Of a stretch of 7,651 bases of DNA, positions 1 through 7,121 are shown piece after piece (position 1 is the first letter of the stretch; each line of letters starts with the position of its first letter). A program made the position numbers and the translations under genes. Below the pieces are notes generated by a model. The model searched no databases, was not told the origin of the DNA, and worked only from the letters and a program-made list of their open reading frames with translations. The DNA is from Nitrospirota bacterium (GTDB lineage Bacteria; Nitrospirota; Nitrospiria; Nitrospirales; NS-4): positions 1 to 7,651 of the forward strand of contig VBOF01000126.1 of the NCBI GenBank assembly GCA_005877855.1, read 5' to 3'.

Positions 1-167
1 GGTGCGGCCTGCGGCTTGATCCCGAACGCAATGCGGCCGCAGTTGGACTGATAGCTGGCGACATCGTTCGCCTCAGCCCTGATGGGATTGGCATGGCCGC
101 TTATGTGGTGGCAGTGGATGAAGAGACCGAGATCGCGCGGGAGACCGTGCGGTGTTTGAAGGTCTGA
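1..167 (+). CDS. ackA: Acetate kinase, C-terminal 54 residues (partial, 5' end outside window)
   Basis: An open frame enters from the left edge with its first full codon at 3 and ends at a TGA at 165-167. The 54 residues read as the end of acetate kinase. They open with GLRLDPERNAAA, matching the family pattern GI-LD-E-N, and close with AVDEETEIARETVR, matching the conserved end TNEE-IA-DT. Acetate kinase is cytosolic and converts acetyl phosphate plus ADP to acetate plus ATP. The catalytic core lies outside the window, so activity cannot be judged. The assignment is supported by the phosphoketolase gene 82 bp downstream, because that enzyme makes acetyl phosphate and the two genes are very often adjacent. 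Propionate or butyrate kinase of the same superfamily is the main alternative. Confidence 0.85.
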   Translation, partial: CGLRLDPERNAAAVGLIAGDIVRLSPDGIGMAAYVVAVDEETEIARETVRCLKV

Positions 168-249
168 TCGCCGGAATAGTTCGGTCTGAACATCACTGTC
201 GGAGGCTCTCTTGCCATTGGCTAGTACGCACCGGCGAGGAGGATGATGT

Positions 250-2667
250 ATGAACCGGAAGACCAGGAGGAACGCGAGCGGGCAAATGCCGACCGCAATC
301 CTATCCGCTGAGGAGGTTGCGGCTATCGACCGATACTGGCGTGCGGCCAATTACCTGTCGGTCGGGCAAATCTATCTCCTCGATAACCCGCTGTTGAAGC
401 AACCGCTGAGCCTGGAGCACATCAAGCCGCGACTGCTGGGGCATTGGGGCACCACGCCAGGCTTGAACTTTATGTACGTGCACCTCAATCGCGTCATCAA
501 GAAATACGACCTGAACATGATCTACATCGCCGGTCCTGGTCACGGCGGTCCCGGCCTTGTCGCCAACACCTACCTGGAAGGGACCTATAGCGAGATCTAT
601 CCGAACATCTCGCAGGATGGAAAGGGGATGCAGAAATTATTCAAACAATTTTCGTTCCCCGGTGGGATTCCAAGCCACGCCGCGCCTGAGACCCCTGGGT
701 CCATCCACGAAGGAGGAGAACTTGGCTATGCCGTCTCTCATGCGTATGGAGCGGTCTTCGACAATCCCGGTCTCATTGTGGCCTGCGTGGTCGGCGATGG
801 AGAAGCCGAAACGGGACCGCTCGCCGCGTCCTGGCACTCCAACAAGTTCCTCAATCCCGTCAACGATGGTGCCGTCGTGCCGATTCTGCACCTCAACGGT
901 TACAAGATCGCAAATCCGACGGTGCTTGCGCGGATCAGCCATGAGGAGCTGGAGCAGTTCTTCATCGGCTATGGGTACAAGCCGTACTTCGTCGAGGGGG
1001 ACGAGCCCGAACGAATGCACCGATTGATGGCCGCCACTTTGGATGCCGTCGTCACCGAGATTCAGGCCATCCAGGATCAAGCACGGAGAAAGAAGGATGC
1101 AACACGCCCGCGGTGGCCGGTGATCATCCTCCGCACGCCAAAGGGCTGGACTGGTCCCAAGGAAGTGGACGGCAAGCGGACGGAAGGCTCCTGGCGGTCC
1201 CATCAGGTCCCTCTCGCCGAGATGGCCAGCAAGAAGCAGCACATCGCGCTGCTGGAAAAGTGGATGAAGAGCTACAAGCCCCAGGAGCTCTTTGCTGAGA
1301 CTGGGCAACTGCGTCCGGAATTAGCTGAGCTTGCGCCCCAAGGGAGCCGTCGCATGGGGGCCAATCCCCATGCCAATGGTGGCTTGCTGCTCAAGGATCT
1401 CAAGATGCCGGACTTCCGGGACTATGCCGTGAAGGTGCCGAAGCCAGGTGCGGTGGTCGCTGAAGCTACCCGTGTCATGGGCGGCTTCCTGCGTGACGTC
1501 ATCAAGGCGAATAGGGAGGCGCGCAATTTCCGGTTGTTCGGCCCAGACGAGACGGCCTCGAACCGCCTCGACGCGGTGTTTGAGGTGACGGATCGGGTCT
1601 GGGAGGGGAATCGTCTTCCTGAGGATGACGATCCCGATGCTCACCTGGCTCCGGAGGGGCGGGTGATGGAGATCCTGAGTGAACACACCTGCCAGGGTTG
1701 GCTGGAAGGGTATCTCCTTACCGGTCGCCACGGCTTGTTTTCCACGTATGAGGCCTTTGCGCATATCGTGGATTCCATGTTCAACCAACATGCCAAGTGG
1801 CTCAAGACGACGAGTAAAGAGATTCGCTGGCGTCGCCCCATCGCCTCACTCAATTATCTGTTGTCGTCCCACGTGTGGCGTCAGGACCACAATGGATTCT
1901 CGCATCAAGATCCGGGGTTCATTGATCATGTGGTGAACAAGAAGGCCGACGTCATTCGGGTGTACCTGCCCCCTGATGCGAACACGCTGCTGTCCGTAAC
2001 CGATCACTGCCTGCGAAGCCGTAACTATGTGAACGTGATCGTGGCTGGGAAACAGCCTGCCTTGCAGTACCTAGACATGGAGGCGGCCATTAAGCACTGC
2101 ACGGCCGGCATCGGGATTTGGGAATGGGCAAGCAACGATAATTTCGGCGAGCCCGACGTCGTGATGGCTTGTTGTGGCGACGTTCCCACTCTGGAAACCC
2201 TGGCGGCCGTCGACCTGCTCTGGAAGCATGTGCCCGCTCTCAAAGTGCGAGTGATTAACATCGTCGATCTGATGAAGCTACAGCCGCAAAGCGAGCATCC
2301 GCACGGGTTGCCGGACAAAGACTTCGATGCGCTATTCACTACCGACAAGCCGATCATCTTCGCCTTTCACGGCTACCCTGGGCTGATCCATCGTTTGACC
2401 TACCGAAGGACCAATCACAAGAACCTCCATGTCCGGGGCTACAAGGAAGAAGGCACCACCACGACGCCGTTTGATATGGTGGTTCTCAACGATCTCGATC
2501 GTTTCCATCTGGTCGTAGACGTGATTGAACGAGTGCCGAAGCTGGGGCTGACCGCTGCCAATTCCAAACAGGCGATGCTGGACAAGCGCTTGAAGCACAA
2601 GGAATATGTCGCCAAGTACGGCGATGATCTGCCGGAGATTCGAGACTGGAAGTGGCCCTATGGGTAG
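250..2667 (+). CDS. xfp: Xylulose-5-phosphate/fructose-6-phosphate phosphoketolase
   Basis: This thiamine-diphosphate enzyme cleaves xylulose-5-P (and usually fructose-6-P) with phosphate to acetyl-P plus glyceraldehyde-3-P (or erythrose-4-P) in the cytosol. The 805 residues match the full family length of about 790-830. Visible landmarks are GHWGTTPG with His65, AGPGHGGP with His98, the first family signature EGGELGY at 154-160, and the cofactor motif GDGEAETGP at 182-190. His65, His98 and Gly156 line up with residues known to matter in Bifidobacterium phosphoketolase. The C-terminal part (SHVWRQDHNGFSHQDPGF, then FAFHGYPGLIHRLTYRR) is also typical. The ATG at 250 is chosen because GAGGAGG at 236-242 sits seven bases before it. 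The gene lies between ackA and glk, so its product probably feeds acetate kinase directly. C5 versus C6 preference cannot be read from sequence. Confidence 0.97.
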   Translation: MNRKTRRNASGQMPTAILSAEEVAAIDRYWRAANYLSVGQIYLLDNPLLKQPLSLEHIKPRLLGHWGTTPGLNFMYVHLNRVIKKYDLNMIYIAGPGHGGPGLVANTYLEGTYSEIYPNISQDGKGMQKLFKQFSFPGGIPSHAAPETPGSIHEGGELGYAVSHAYGAVFDNPGLIVACVVGDGEAETGPLAASWHSNKFLNPVNDGAVVPILHLNGYKIANPTVLARISHEELEQFFIGYGYKPYFVEGDEPERMHRLMAATLDAVVTEIQAIQDQARRKKDATRPRWPVIILRTPKGWTGPKEVDGKRTEGSWRSHQVPLAEMASKKQHIALLEKWMKSYKPQELFAETGQLRPELAELAPQGSRRMGANPHANGGLLLKDLKMPDFRDYAVKVPKPGAVVAEATRVMGGFLRDVIKANREARNFRLFGPDETASNRLDAVFEVTDRVWEGNRLPEDDDPDAHLAPEGRVMEILSEHTCQGWLEGYLLTGRHGLFSTYEAFAHIVDSMFNQHAKWLKTTSKEIRWRRPIASLNYLLSSHVWRQDHNGFSHQDPGFIDHVVNKKADVIRVYLPPDANTLLSVTDHCLRSRNYVNVIVAGKQPALQYLDMEAAIKHCTAGIGIWEWASNDNFGEPDVVMACCGDVPTLETLAAVDLLWKHVPALKVRVINIVDLMKLQPQSEHPHGLPDKDFDALFTTDKPIIFAFHGYPGLIHRLTYRRTNHKNLHVRGYKEEGTTTTPFDMVVLNDLDRFHLVVDVIERVPKLGLTAANSKQAMLDKRLKHKEYVAKYGDDLPEIRDWKWPYG

Positions 2668-2696
2668 AGGGGACTGACGTCGCAACCAGTGATGGG

Positions 2697-3680
2697 ATGA
2701 TCCTCGCCGGCGACATTGGTGGAACGAAGACGGTCCTGGCTCTTTTTGAAGAGGAAGGACCGACGATGAGGGAGCCCTCGCACCAGGAGACATTCCCCAG
2801 TCGGCAATACTCCACGTTCGTCGATCTGCTCAGCGGCTTCGTCAGTCACTCGCCGCGGGTCCGTATTCGCGCAGCCTGCTTCGGCGTTGCCGGGCCTGTC
2901 GTTGACGGCCGGTCCCGCACCACCAATCTTCCCTGGCTTCTCGACGAGCGTGACTTGCAAGCGCATCTCGGAATTGAACAGGTACGCCTGCTCAATGACG
3001 TGGAAGCAGCGGCTTATGGGATGCTTCATCTGCAAGAAGATGAATTCGGCGTGCTGAATCCTGAATCCGAGCCCGGCAGAAAGGGCCATGCCGCCCTGAT
3101 CGCCGCTGGCACCGGCTTAGGGGAGGCCATTTTGTATTGGGATGGCCGCCGCTACCACCCTATGGCGTCGGAAGGAGGGCACGCCGATTTTGCCCCGCAG
3201 TCGGATGAAGAGATCGCGCTCCTGAAATACCTCCGTACGCAGATCGGTCACGTCAGTTACGAGCGCATCCTGTCGGGTCCGGGCTTGTTTGCGTTGTACA
3301 CATTCCTACGGGACACCGGCTACGCCGACGAGCCGCCCTGGCTGCGGGAAAAGGTTCAAACCGGCGACCCCAGCGTCGCCGTGACTGAGATCGGGCTCGC
3401 CGGGGGACACCCGCTCTGCACGGAAGCCCTGACACTGTTCTCGCGCATCTATGGAGCAGCTGCCGGCAATCTGGCCTTGCATGTCTTGGCGTATGGCGGC
3501 GTCTATGTCGGAGGAGGCATCGCGCCCAAGATCGTGACCAAATTGAAGGATGGGAGCTTCATGGAAGGGTTTACGAGCAAGGGCCGGTATGTGGGGTTTC
3601 TGAAGGGCATCCGTGTCAGTGTGGCGCTCAATCCCTTGGCGCCGCTGATCGGTGCGGCCAACTTCGCCAAATCACTGTGA
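2697..3680 (+). CDS. glk: Glucokinase (Glk/ROK-like, Pfam Glucokinase family)
   Basis: Glucokinase phosphorylates free glucose with ATP to glucose-6-phosphate in the cytosol. From the ATG at 2697 the protein has 327 residues, close to E. coli Glk (321). The phosphate-binding motif GDIGGTKT is at residues 5-12. GVAGPV followed by NLPWLLDE is typical of this family. LLND carries the catalytic-base aspartate at 101. SEGGHADF places the sugar-contacting Glu159 and His162, and GGVYVGGGIAPK is near the C terminus. An in-frame GTG at 2652 would add 15 residues and overlap the xfp stop, but homologues start right before the GDIGGTKT strand, so 2697 is preferred. Neither start has a strong ribosome-binding site. 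A GAGGGG at 2666-2671, 25 bases upstream of the ATG, suggests translation coupled to xfp. The gap to xfp is 29 bp, so this is one operon. Confidence 0.92.
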   Translation: MILAGDIGGTKTVLALFEEEGPTMREPSHQETFPSRQYSTFVDLLSGFVSHSPRVRIRAACFGVAGPVVDGRSRTTNLPWLLDERDLQAHLGIEQVRLLNDVEAAAYGMLHLQEDEFGVLNPESEPGRKGHAALIAAGTGLGEAILYWDGRRYHPMASEGGHADFAPQSDEEIALLKYLRTQIGHVSYERILSGPGLFALYTFLRDTGYADEPPWLREKVQTGDPSVAVTEIGLAGGHPLCTEALTLFSRIYGAAAGNLALHVLAYGGVYVGGGIAPKIVTKLKDGSFMEGFTSKGRYVGFLKGIRVSVALNPLAPLIGAANFAKSL

Positions 3681-3732
3681 TCAAGCCCCTGTTCGAATGG
3701 CCTCGAGTAAAGTAGCTGGAGAAGGATGCGCT

Positions 3733-4416
3733 ATGGCGCTCAAGAACGTCGTCTTTCTCTTCGATGTAGACAATACGCTGCTCGATAACGATCGAATCAC
3801 TGCCGATCTGAAGCGTCATTTAGATCGCGAGGTCGGACACGAGCGGCAGCAACGCTACTGGGCAATCTTGGAGCAGTTGCGGACGGAGCTCGGCTACGTC
3901 GATTATCTGGGCGCCTTGCAGCGCTATAGGATCCAGTATCCGCACGATCCGCATCTCCTCACGGTCTCGCACTTCCTCGTAGATTACCCCTTTGCGAATT
4001 GCTTGTTCCCCAATGCGCTCGATGTCGTGGAGCATGTCACACGATGGGGACAGGCGGTGATCCTGTCAGACGGCGATGTGGTCTTTCAGCCGCGCAAGAT
4101 CGAGCGCTCAGGCCTTTCCGAGGCCGTGGAGGGGAAGGTGCTCATTTACGTGCACAAGGAGCAGGAACTGGACGACGTGGAGCAGCGGTATCCAGCCGAG
4201 CATTATGTCTTGGTAGATGACAAGTTGCGCATCCTCGCCGCGGTGAAGAAAGTGTGGGGCTCACGGGTGTCAACCGTCTTTCCGCAGCAAGGTCACTACG
4301 CCCGCGACCCCCAGGCGTCGGCCAGCTATCCAGCGGCAGACGTAAGTATCGAGCGGATCGGTGACTTGTTGACTTACGACCTAAGCAGTCTCCTTGCGGC
4401 TACGCGTGCCACATGA
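3733..4416 (+). CDS. HAD-superfamily hydrolase (probable small-molecule phosphatase)
   Basis: The 227-residue protein has the haloacid-dehalogenase motifs in order. Motif I is FDVDNTLLD with nucleophile Asp11 and acid/base Asp13. Motif II is VILSDGD with Ser112. Lys142 in VHKEQ is a likely motif III. Motif IV is VLVDDK with Asp162 and Asp163 for magnesium. The residues between motifs I and II look helical, as in C1-cap phosphatases that act on small phosphorylated metabolites. The ATG at 3733 is chosen because GGAGAAGG ends seven bases upstream and because homologues start just before motif I. An upstream in-frame ATG at 3652 lies inside glk and would add an unconserved tail. The gene follows glk by 52 bp in the same operon, so a sugar-phosphate or phosphoglycolate-type substrate is plausible. 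The sequence does not identify one. Confidence 0.85.
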   Translation: MALKNVVFLFDVDNTLLDNDRITADLKRHLDREVGHERQQRYWAILEQLRTELGYVDYLGALQRYRIQYPHDPHLLTVSHFLVDYPFANCLFPNALDVVEHVTRWGQAVILSDGDVVFQPRKIERSGLSEAVEGKVLIYVHKEQELDDVEQRYPAEHYVLVDDKLRILAAVKKVWGSRVSTVFPQQGHYARDPQASASYPAADVSIERIGDLLTYDLSSLLAATRAT

Positions 4417-4572
4417 CTCCATCGCGCGCCGGAACCGCATGACGAAGATTGGAGGTGCAGGGTCTTAAACCGGTCCAGGTCTTAAGCAGTGTTTCTTGGT
4501 GACTCAAAGCGGAAGGTTCGCAAAGCGTACGGCTCGGGGAGGCGACTGACGGCGATCACAAGGAGGACAGGC
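4417..4572. other. Intergenic gap with two direct GGTCTTAA repeats
   Basis: This 156-bp gap separates the HAD gene from the dienelactone-hydrolase-like gene. It contains GGTCTTAA twice, at 4461-4468 and 4478-4485. The starts are 17 bp apart and both copies are preceded by CAG or CAGG. Such spacing could suit a regulator that binds repeated half-sites. No convincing -35/-10 pair and no terminator hairpin with a T run were found, so it is uncertain whether the operon continues across the gap. Confidence 0.3.
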
Positions 4573-5454
4573 ATGGGGGAGAGCGGACGAGACATCGAGC
4601 AGGTGCTCGGATCGATTCACACGACCGAGGTGACTCGGCGAGGGTTCATGATGACGACCTTGGCGGTGGGCTTTGCCTTGGCCGTGCGACCTGTCTCCGC
4701 CGAAACAATCGTCACGGACGCGGAGGGCTTGACGGCCGGCGAGGTCAAGATTCCAACGAGCGACGGCCCCCTTCCGGCTTACCGGTCCATGCCGTCCAAA
4801 GGACGCTCGTTTCCGGTGGTCGTGGTCGTCCAGGAAATCTTCGGCGTCCATGAGCACATCAAGGACGTCTGCCGCCGGCTGGCCAAGCTGGGCTACCTGG
4901 CCGTCGCGCCCGAGCTCTACGCGCGGCAAGGGGACGTATCGAAACTGTCCGGCATCAACGAGATCAGAGAGAAGGTGGTCTCGAAGGTGGCCGATTCGCA
5001 GGTGATGGCGGACCTCGATGCGACGGTGGCGTGGGCAAAATCCTCCGGAAACGGGAATATTGAGCAGCTCGGCATCACGGGATTTTGCTGGGGCGGCCGG
5101 ATCGTCTGGCTGTACGCGGCGCACAATCCCCGGGTGAAAGCGGCGGTGGCGTGGTACGGACGGTTGGTCGGCAAGCCCAGCGAGCTTCAACCCAAGCACC
5201 CGATCGACGTCGCGGCGTCGCTGAAAGTGCCGGTGCTGGGTCTCTACGGCGGGGATGACCAGGGCATCCCGCTGGACACGGTCGAGCAGATGCGGACGGC
5301 GCTGAAGGCAGCGGGGAGACCGTCGGAGATCGTCGTCTATCCGAATACGCCGCACGGCTTCCACGCCGACTATCGGGCGAGCTATCGAAAGGAGCAGGCA
5401 GAGGACGGGTGGCAGCGGCTGCAAGCGTGGTTCAAGCAGCACGGCGTGGGGTAG
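4573..5454 (+). CDS. Tat-exported dienelactone hydrolase family protein
   Basis: The 293-residue protein is an alpha/beta hydrolase of the dienelactone hydrolase family, whose characterised member opens dienelactone to maleylacetate. The N terminus holds a twin-arginine signal: TRRGFMM at residues 21-27, a hydrophobic stretch to about 38, and a cleavage-type PVSA ending at 43. The mature enzyme should therefore act outside the cytoplasm. The catalytic triad is visible as Cys172 in GFCWGG, Asp229 in YGGDDQ and His261 in TPHGFH. The conserved strand VVVVQEIFG precedes it. The ATG at 4573 follows AGGAGG at 4561-4566 with ideal spacing. Longer frames reaching 4489 have no such site. Two TAG stops follow directly. 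The true substrate is unknown because exported members are mostly uncharacterised and no aromatic-degradation genes are present here. Confidence 0.9.
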   Translation: MGESGRDIEQVLGSIHTTEVTRRGFMMTTLAVGFALAVRPVSAETIVTDAEGLTAGEVKIPTSDGPLPAYRSMPSKGRSFPVVVVVQEIFGVHEHIKDVCRRLAKLGYLAVAPELYARQGDVSKLSGINEIREKVVSKVADSQVMADLDATVAWAKSSGNGNIEQLGITGFCWGGRIVWLYAAHNPRVKAAVAWYGRLVGKPSELQPKHPIDVAASLKVPVLGLYGGDDQGIPLDTVEQMRTALKAAGRPSEIVVYPNTPHGFHADYRASYRKEQAEDGWQRLQAWFKQHGVG

Positions 5455-5466
5455 TAGGACGCCCTG

Positions 5467-5495
5467 TTGCATCCATCGACATATTTCATTACAAT
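5467..5495 (+). promoter_or_regulatory. Sigma70-type promoter for the exported-protein gene
   Basis: TTGCAT at 5467-5472 and TACAAT at 5490-5495 are separated by exactly 17 bases, a strong match to the housekeeping consensus in an AT-richer patch of otherwise GC-rich DNA. Transcription would start near 5502 and leave a leader of about 68 bases before the ATG at 5570. The leader can form a small hairpin, GGTGGAT at 5519-5525 with ATCCTCC at 5535-5541 (one T-T mismatch). This shows that the downstream gene can be expressed independently of the hydrolase gene. Confidence 0.6.
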
Positions 5496-5569
5496 CCCCC
5501 CGCTTTAGATGCCGCAAAGGTGGATCTAACTTAAATCCTCCACAAATTCAACTCATAGAGAGGGACAAC

Positions 5570-6082
5570 ATGCCTAAGATTATGATCATCCCATCATTCG
5601 CATTGGCCCTGGCTTTGCTGATCATGCCCGTGATCGCTAGCTCGCAAACCGCAGATGAGGACGCCGCCCACATGAAAGCGGGTCATAAGAAAGTGGAAGG
5701 CGTTGTGACTGGTGTGAAATCGGGTCTCTACACCGTGAAGACGCCGTCAGGCAGCTATACGCTCAACGAGAATGCCTCGATTCGCCACGGCCATGGAGCG
5801 CCGAAAGTCGGCGATGCAATGACACTCTGGGTTAATGAAAGCAACATGGTCGTTGACGCCCATCCGAAAGAGCAGGCGGCCAGGGCACACAGCTTCATCT
5901 CCGGCAAACTTGAATCGTTGGATAATGTCAAGTCTGAGATCAAGCTGACAACGCCGCAAGGAGTCAAGAGTTTCAAGATCAGACCCGAGACTCGAAATTT
6001 TGCAGACATCCCCAAAGGCGCGTCGGTCAAGGCAGAGCTGAATGAAAAAGGAGAAGTGATCGACATCCATAAGGATCGATGA
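5570..6082 (+). CDS. Exported protein with two tandem beta-rich repeats, function unknown
   Basis: I do not recognise this 170-residue protein. It begins with a Sec-type signal peptide: Lys3, a hydrophobic run from 4 to 23, and likely cleavage in ASSQT around 23-26. The mature part is made of two similar halves. The first runs from GVVTGVKSGLYTVKTPSG to MVVDAHP, and the second from GKLESLDNVKSEIKLTTPQG to EVIDIHK. Each half has alternating hydrophobic residues, a TP-G turn, a (V)G/KGA-V strand and an ending V-D-H or I-D-I-H. This suggests two small beta barrels or sandwiches in the periplasm. The mature protein is rich in Lys and His, and metal binding is possible but unproven. The start is supported by GAGAGGG about five bases upstream and by its own promoter. 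Its base composition looks less GC-rich than the preceding gene. Confidence 0.8.
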   Translation: MPKIMIIPSFALALALLIMPVIASSQTADEDAAHMKAGHKKVEGVVTGVKSGLYTVKTPSGSYTLNENASIRHGHGAPKVGDAMTLWVNESNMVVDAHPKEQAARAHSFISGKLESLDNVKSEIKLTTPQGVKSFKIRPETRNFADIPKGASVKAELNEKGEVIDIHKDR

Positions 6083-6139
6083 GAATGGGCGTCAGACATC
6101 TTTTTCGACTGTTTTCTTGAGCCCGGAACCCGCTCAGCA

Positions 6140-6337
6140 TTATGAAGGTTTAACCCGGATTAGGAGGGAATCCCGTAGCGAGGCGGTCGAGACCGAAGTC
6201 CGCCGAGGTTTCTCACAAGCGAGGGCGACACAGGCGTACTCGTGTAGTACGTCGAGGAGACCGAGCGAGAAAAACCTCGCCGGCCGAGAGGATCGGCCGG
6301 TGTAGTAGGGATTCATGAGTGATCCGGGTTTATGAAG
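6140..6337. repeat. Structured inverted-repeat element (MITE-like or REP-like) with flanking 8-bp direct repeats
   Basis: The core at 6148-6330 has matching ends. AACCCGGAT at 6152-6160 is the exact inverse of 6322-6330, and GAATCCC at 6168-6174 is the exact inverse of 6308-6314. Inside are a stem of GGCGG 6182-6186 with CCGCC 6200-6204, a closing stem of CGAGGTTTCTC 6204-6214 with 6267-6279 (two-base bulge), a hairpin GGCGTACT 6233-6240 with AGTACGTC 6246-6253 (one G-T pair), and a hairpin CCGGCCGA 6280-6287 with 6293-6300. TTATGAAG stands directly repeated at 6140-6147 and 6330-6337, as a target duplication would. GTGTAGTA occurs twice inside (6242-6249, 6300-6307). No transposase is present, so it would be non-autonomous. 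A structured RNA or a two-way terminator between convergent genes is the alternative. Confidence 0.65.
6270..6300 (-). terminator. Candidate intrinsic terminator for thiD
   Basis: Read on the minus strand, the perfect 8-bp GC-rich stem CCGGCCGA with TCGGCCGG (loop of five) lies 13 bases after the thiD stop. A run of five T follows the stem after five more bases (the AAAAA at 6270-6274 on the plus strand). The gap between stem and T run is longer than ideal, so termination may be incomplete. The hairpin is part of the larger repeat element. Confidence 0.4.
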
Positions 6338-7110
6338 TAAAAGTGGTGAGTGGGGCCTTTGCCGTGGCCGATGGCCAGCGCGTGGCGGATCGCCTCGGTG
6401 ATATACGCCTTGGCGGCCTTCACGGCCTGGCTCAACGGCTTGCCGAGCGCGAGGTGCGCGGCGATCGCCGAGGCGTAGGTGCAGCCGCTCCCGTGGGTGT
6501 GCGGCGTGTTGATGTACTCGCCCTTGAAGACCTCGAAGAACTTCCCGTCGTAAAGCAGGTCGGTCCCCCGATCAGCGAGCAGATGCCCGCCTTTGATGAG
6601 CACGTTGAGACACCCCATCTTGTGAATGATCTCCGCGGCCTGGCGTGCGTCGGGGAGGGTCTTGATCTCGACGCCGGAGAGCTGCTGCGCCTCGTGGATG
6701 TTCGGCGTCACCAGGAGGGCCAGTGGGATCAACTGCTTGATCACCGCCTCGATGGCATCAGGCTTGAGCAGCGGATGGCCGCTCTTCGAGACCATCACCG
6801 GGTCCACGACGAGGTTCGCGACTTTCTGCGGCCTGAGCATCTTCGCGACGATCTTCACGATCTCGGCGGAGGAGAGCATGCCGGTCTTGACCGCCGTCAC
6901 CTCGAAGTCGTCGAACACGGCGTCGATCTGGGCCGCGATGATGGAGGTTGGGAGCTCGAAGACCTCGGTGACTTCCTCAGTGTTCTGGGCCGTGATCGCG
7001 GTGATCACGGACATCGCGAACACCCCATTGGCCGACATCGCCTTGATGTCCGCCTGAATCCCGGCCCCTCCCCCCGAATCCGACCCCGCTATCGTTAGGA
7101 CTTGTTTCAT
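6313..7110 (-). CDS. thiD: Hydroxymethylpyrimidine / phosphomethylpyrimidine kinase
   Basis: ThiD phosphorylates HMP and then HMP-phosphate with ATP to give HMP-pyrophosphate for thiamine synthesis in the cytosol. The 265 residues from the ATG at 7110 match family length. The N-terminal substrate motif is AGSDSGGGAGIQAD. Next come VKTGML, VVDPVMVSKSGHPLL, VTPNIHEA, VLIKGGH and the anion-hole motif HGSGCT. Its Cys210 corresponds to the catalytic cysteine that separates HMP(P) kinases from Asp-type pyridoxal kinases. A GTG at 7123-7125 is an alternative start adding five residues, and it overlaps the upstream hicB stop as GTGA. The ATG is preferred because homologues begin MKQVLTIAG. The last five codons (NPDHS) and the stop fall inside the terminal repeat of the element at 6148-6330, so the natural C terminus may have been replaced. 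The product supplies the cofactor that phosphoketolase needs, though the two loci are not co-directional. Confidence 0.95.
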   Translation of the reverse strand: MKQVLTIAGSDSGGGAGIQADIKAMSANGVFAMSVITAITAQNTEEVTEVFELPTSIIAAQIDAVFDDFEVTAVKTGMLSSAEIVKIVAKMLRPQKVANLVVDPVMVSKSGHPLLKPDAIEAVIKQLIPLALLVTPNIHEAQQLSGVEIKTLPDARQAAEIIHKMGCLNVLIKGGHLLADRGTDLLYDGKFFEVFKGEYINTPHTHGSGCTYASAIAAHLALGKPLSQAVKAAKAYITEAIRHALAIGHGKGPTHHFYFINPDHS

Positions 7111-7121
7111 GTAAACTCTGC

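Noticed and set aside
637..1308. Minus-strand open frame opposite phosphoketolase
   Set aside because: No motif or start signal; overlaps fully with a certain gene.
4504..5517. Long minus-strand open frame opposite the dienelactone-hydrolase gene
   Set aside because: It is Arg/His/Pro-rich with no recognisable domain, and it mirrors a well-supported gene; typical antisense shadow in GC-rich DNA.
6117..6305. 62-codon open frame inside the structured repeat
   Set aside because: Arg/Ser-rich translation, no ribosome-binding site, and the DNA is better explained by its inverted repeats.
6319..7098. Long plus-strand open frame opposite thiD
   Set aside because: Composition rich in D, R, G, V and L with no motif; explained as the shadow of thiD.
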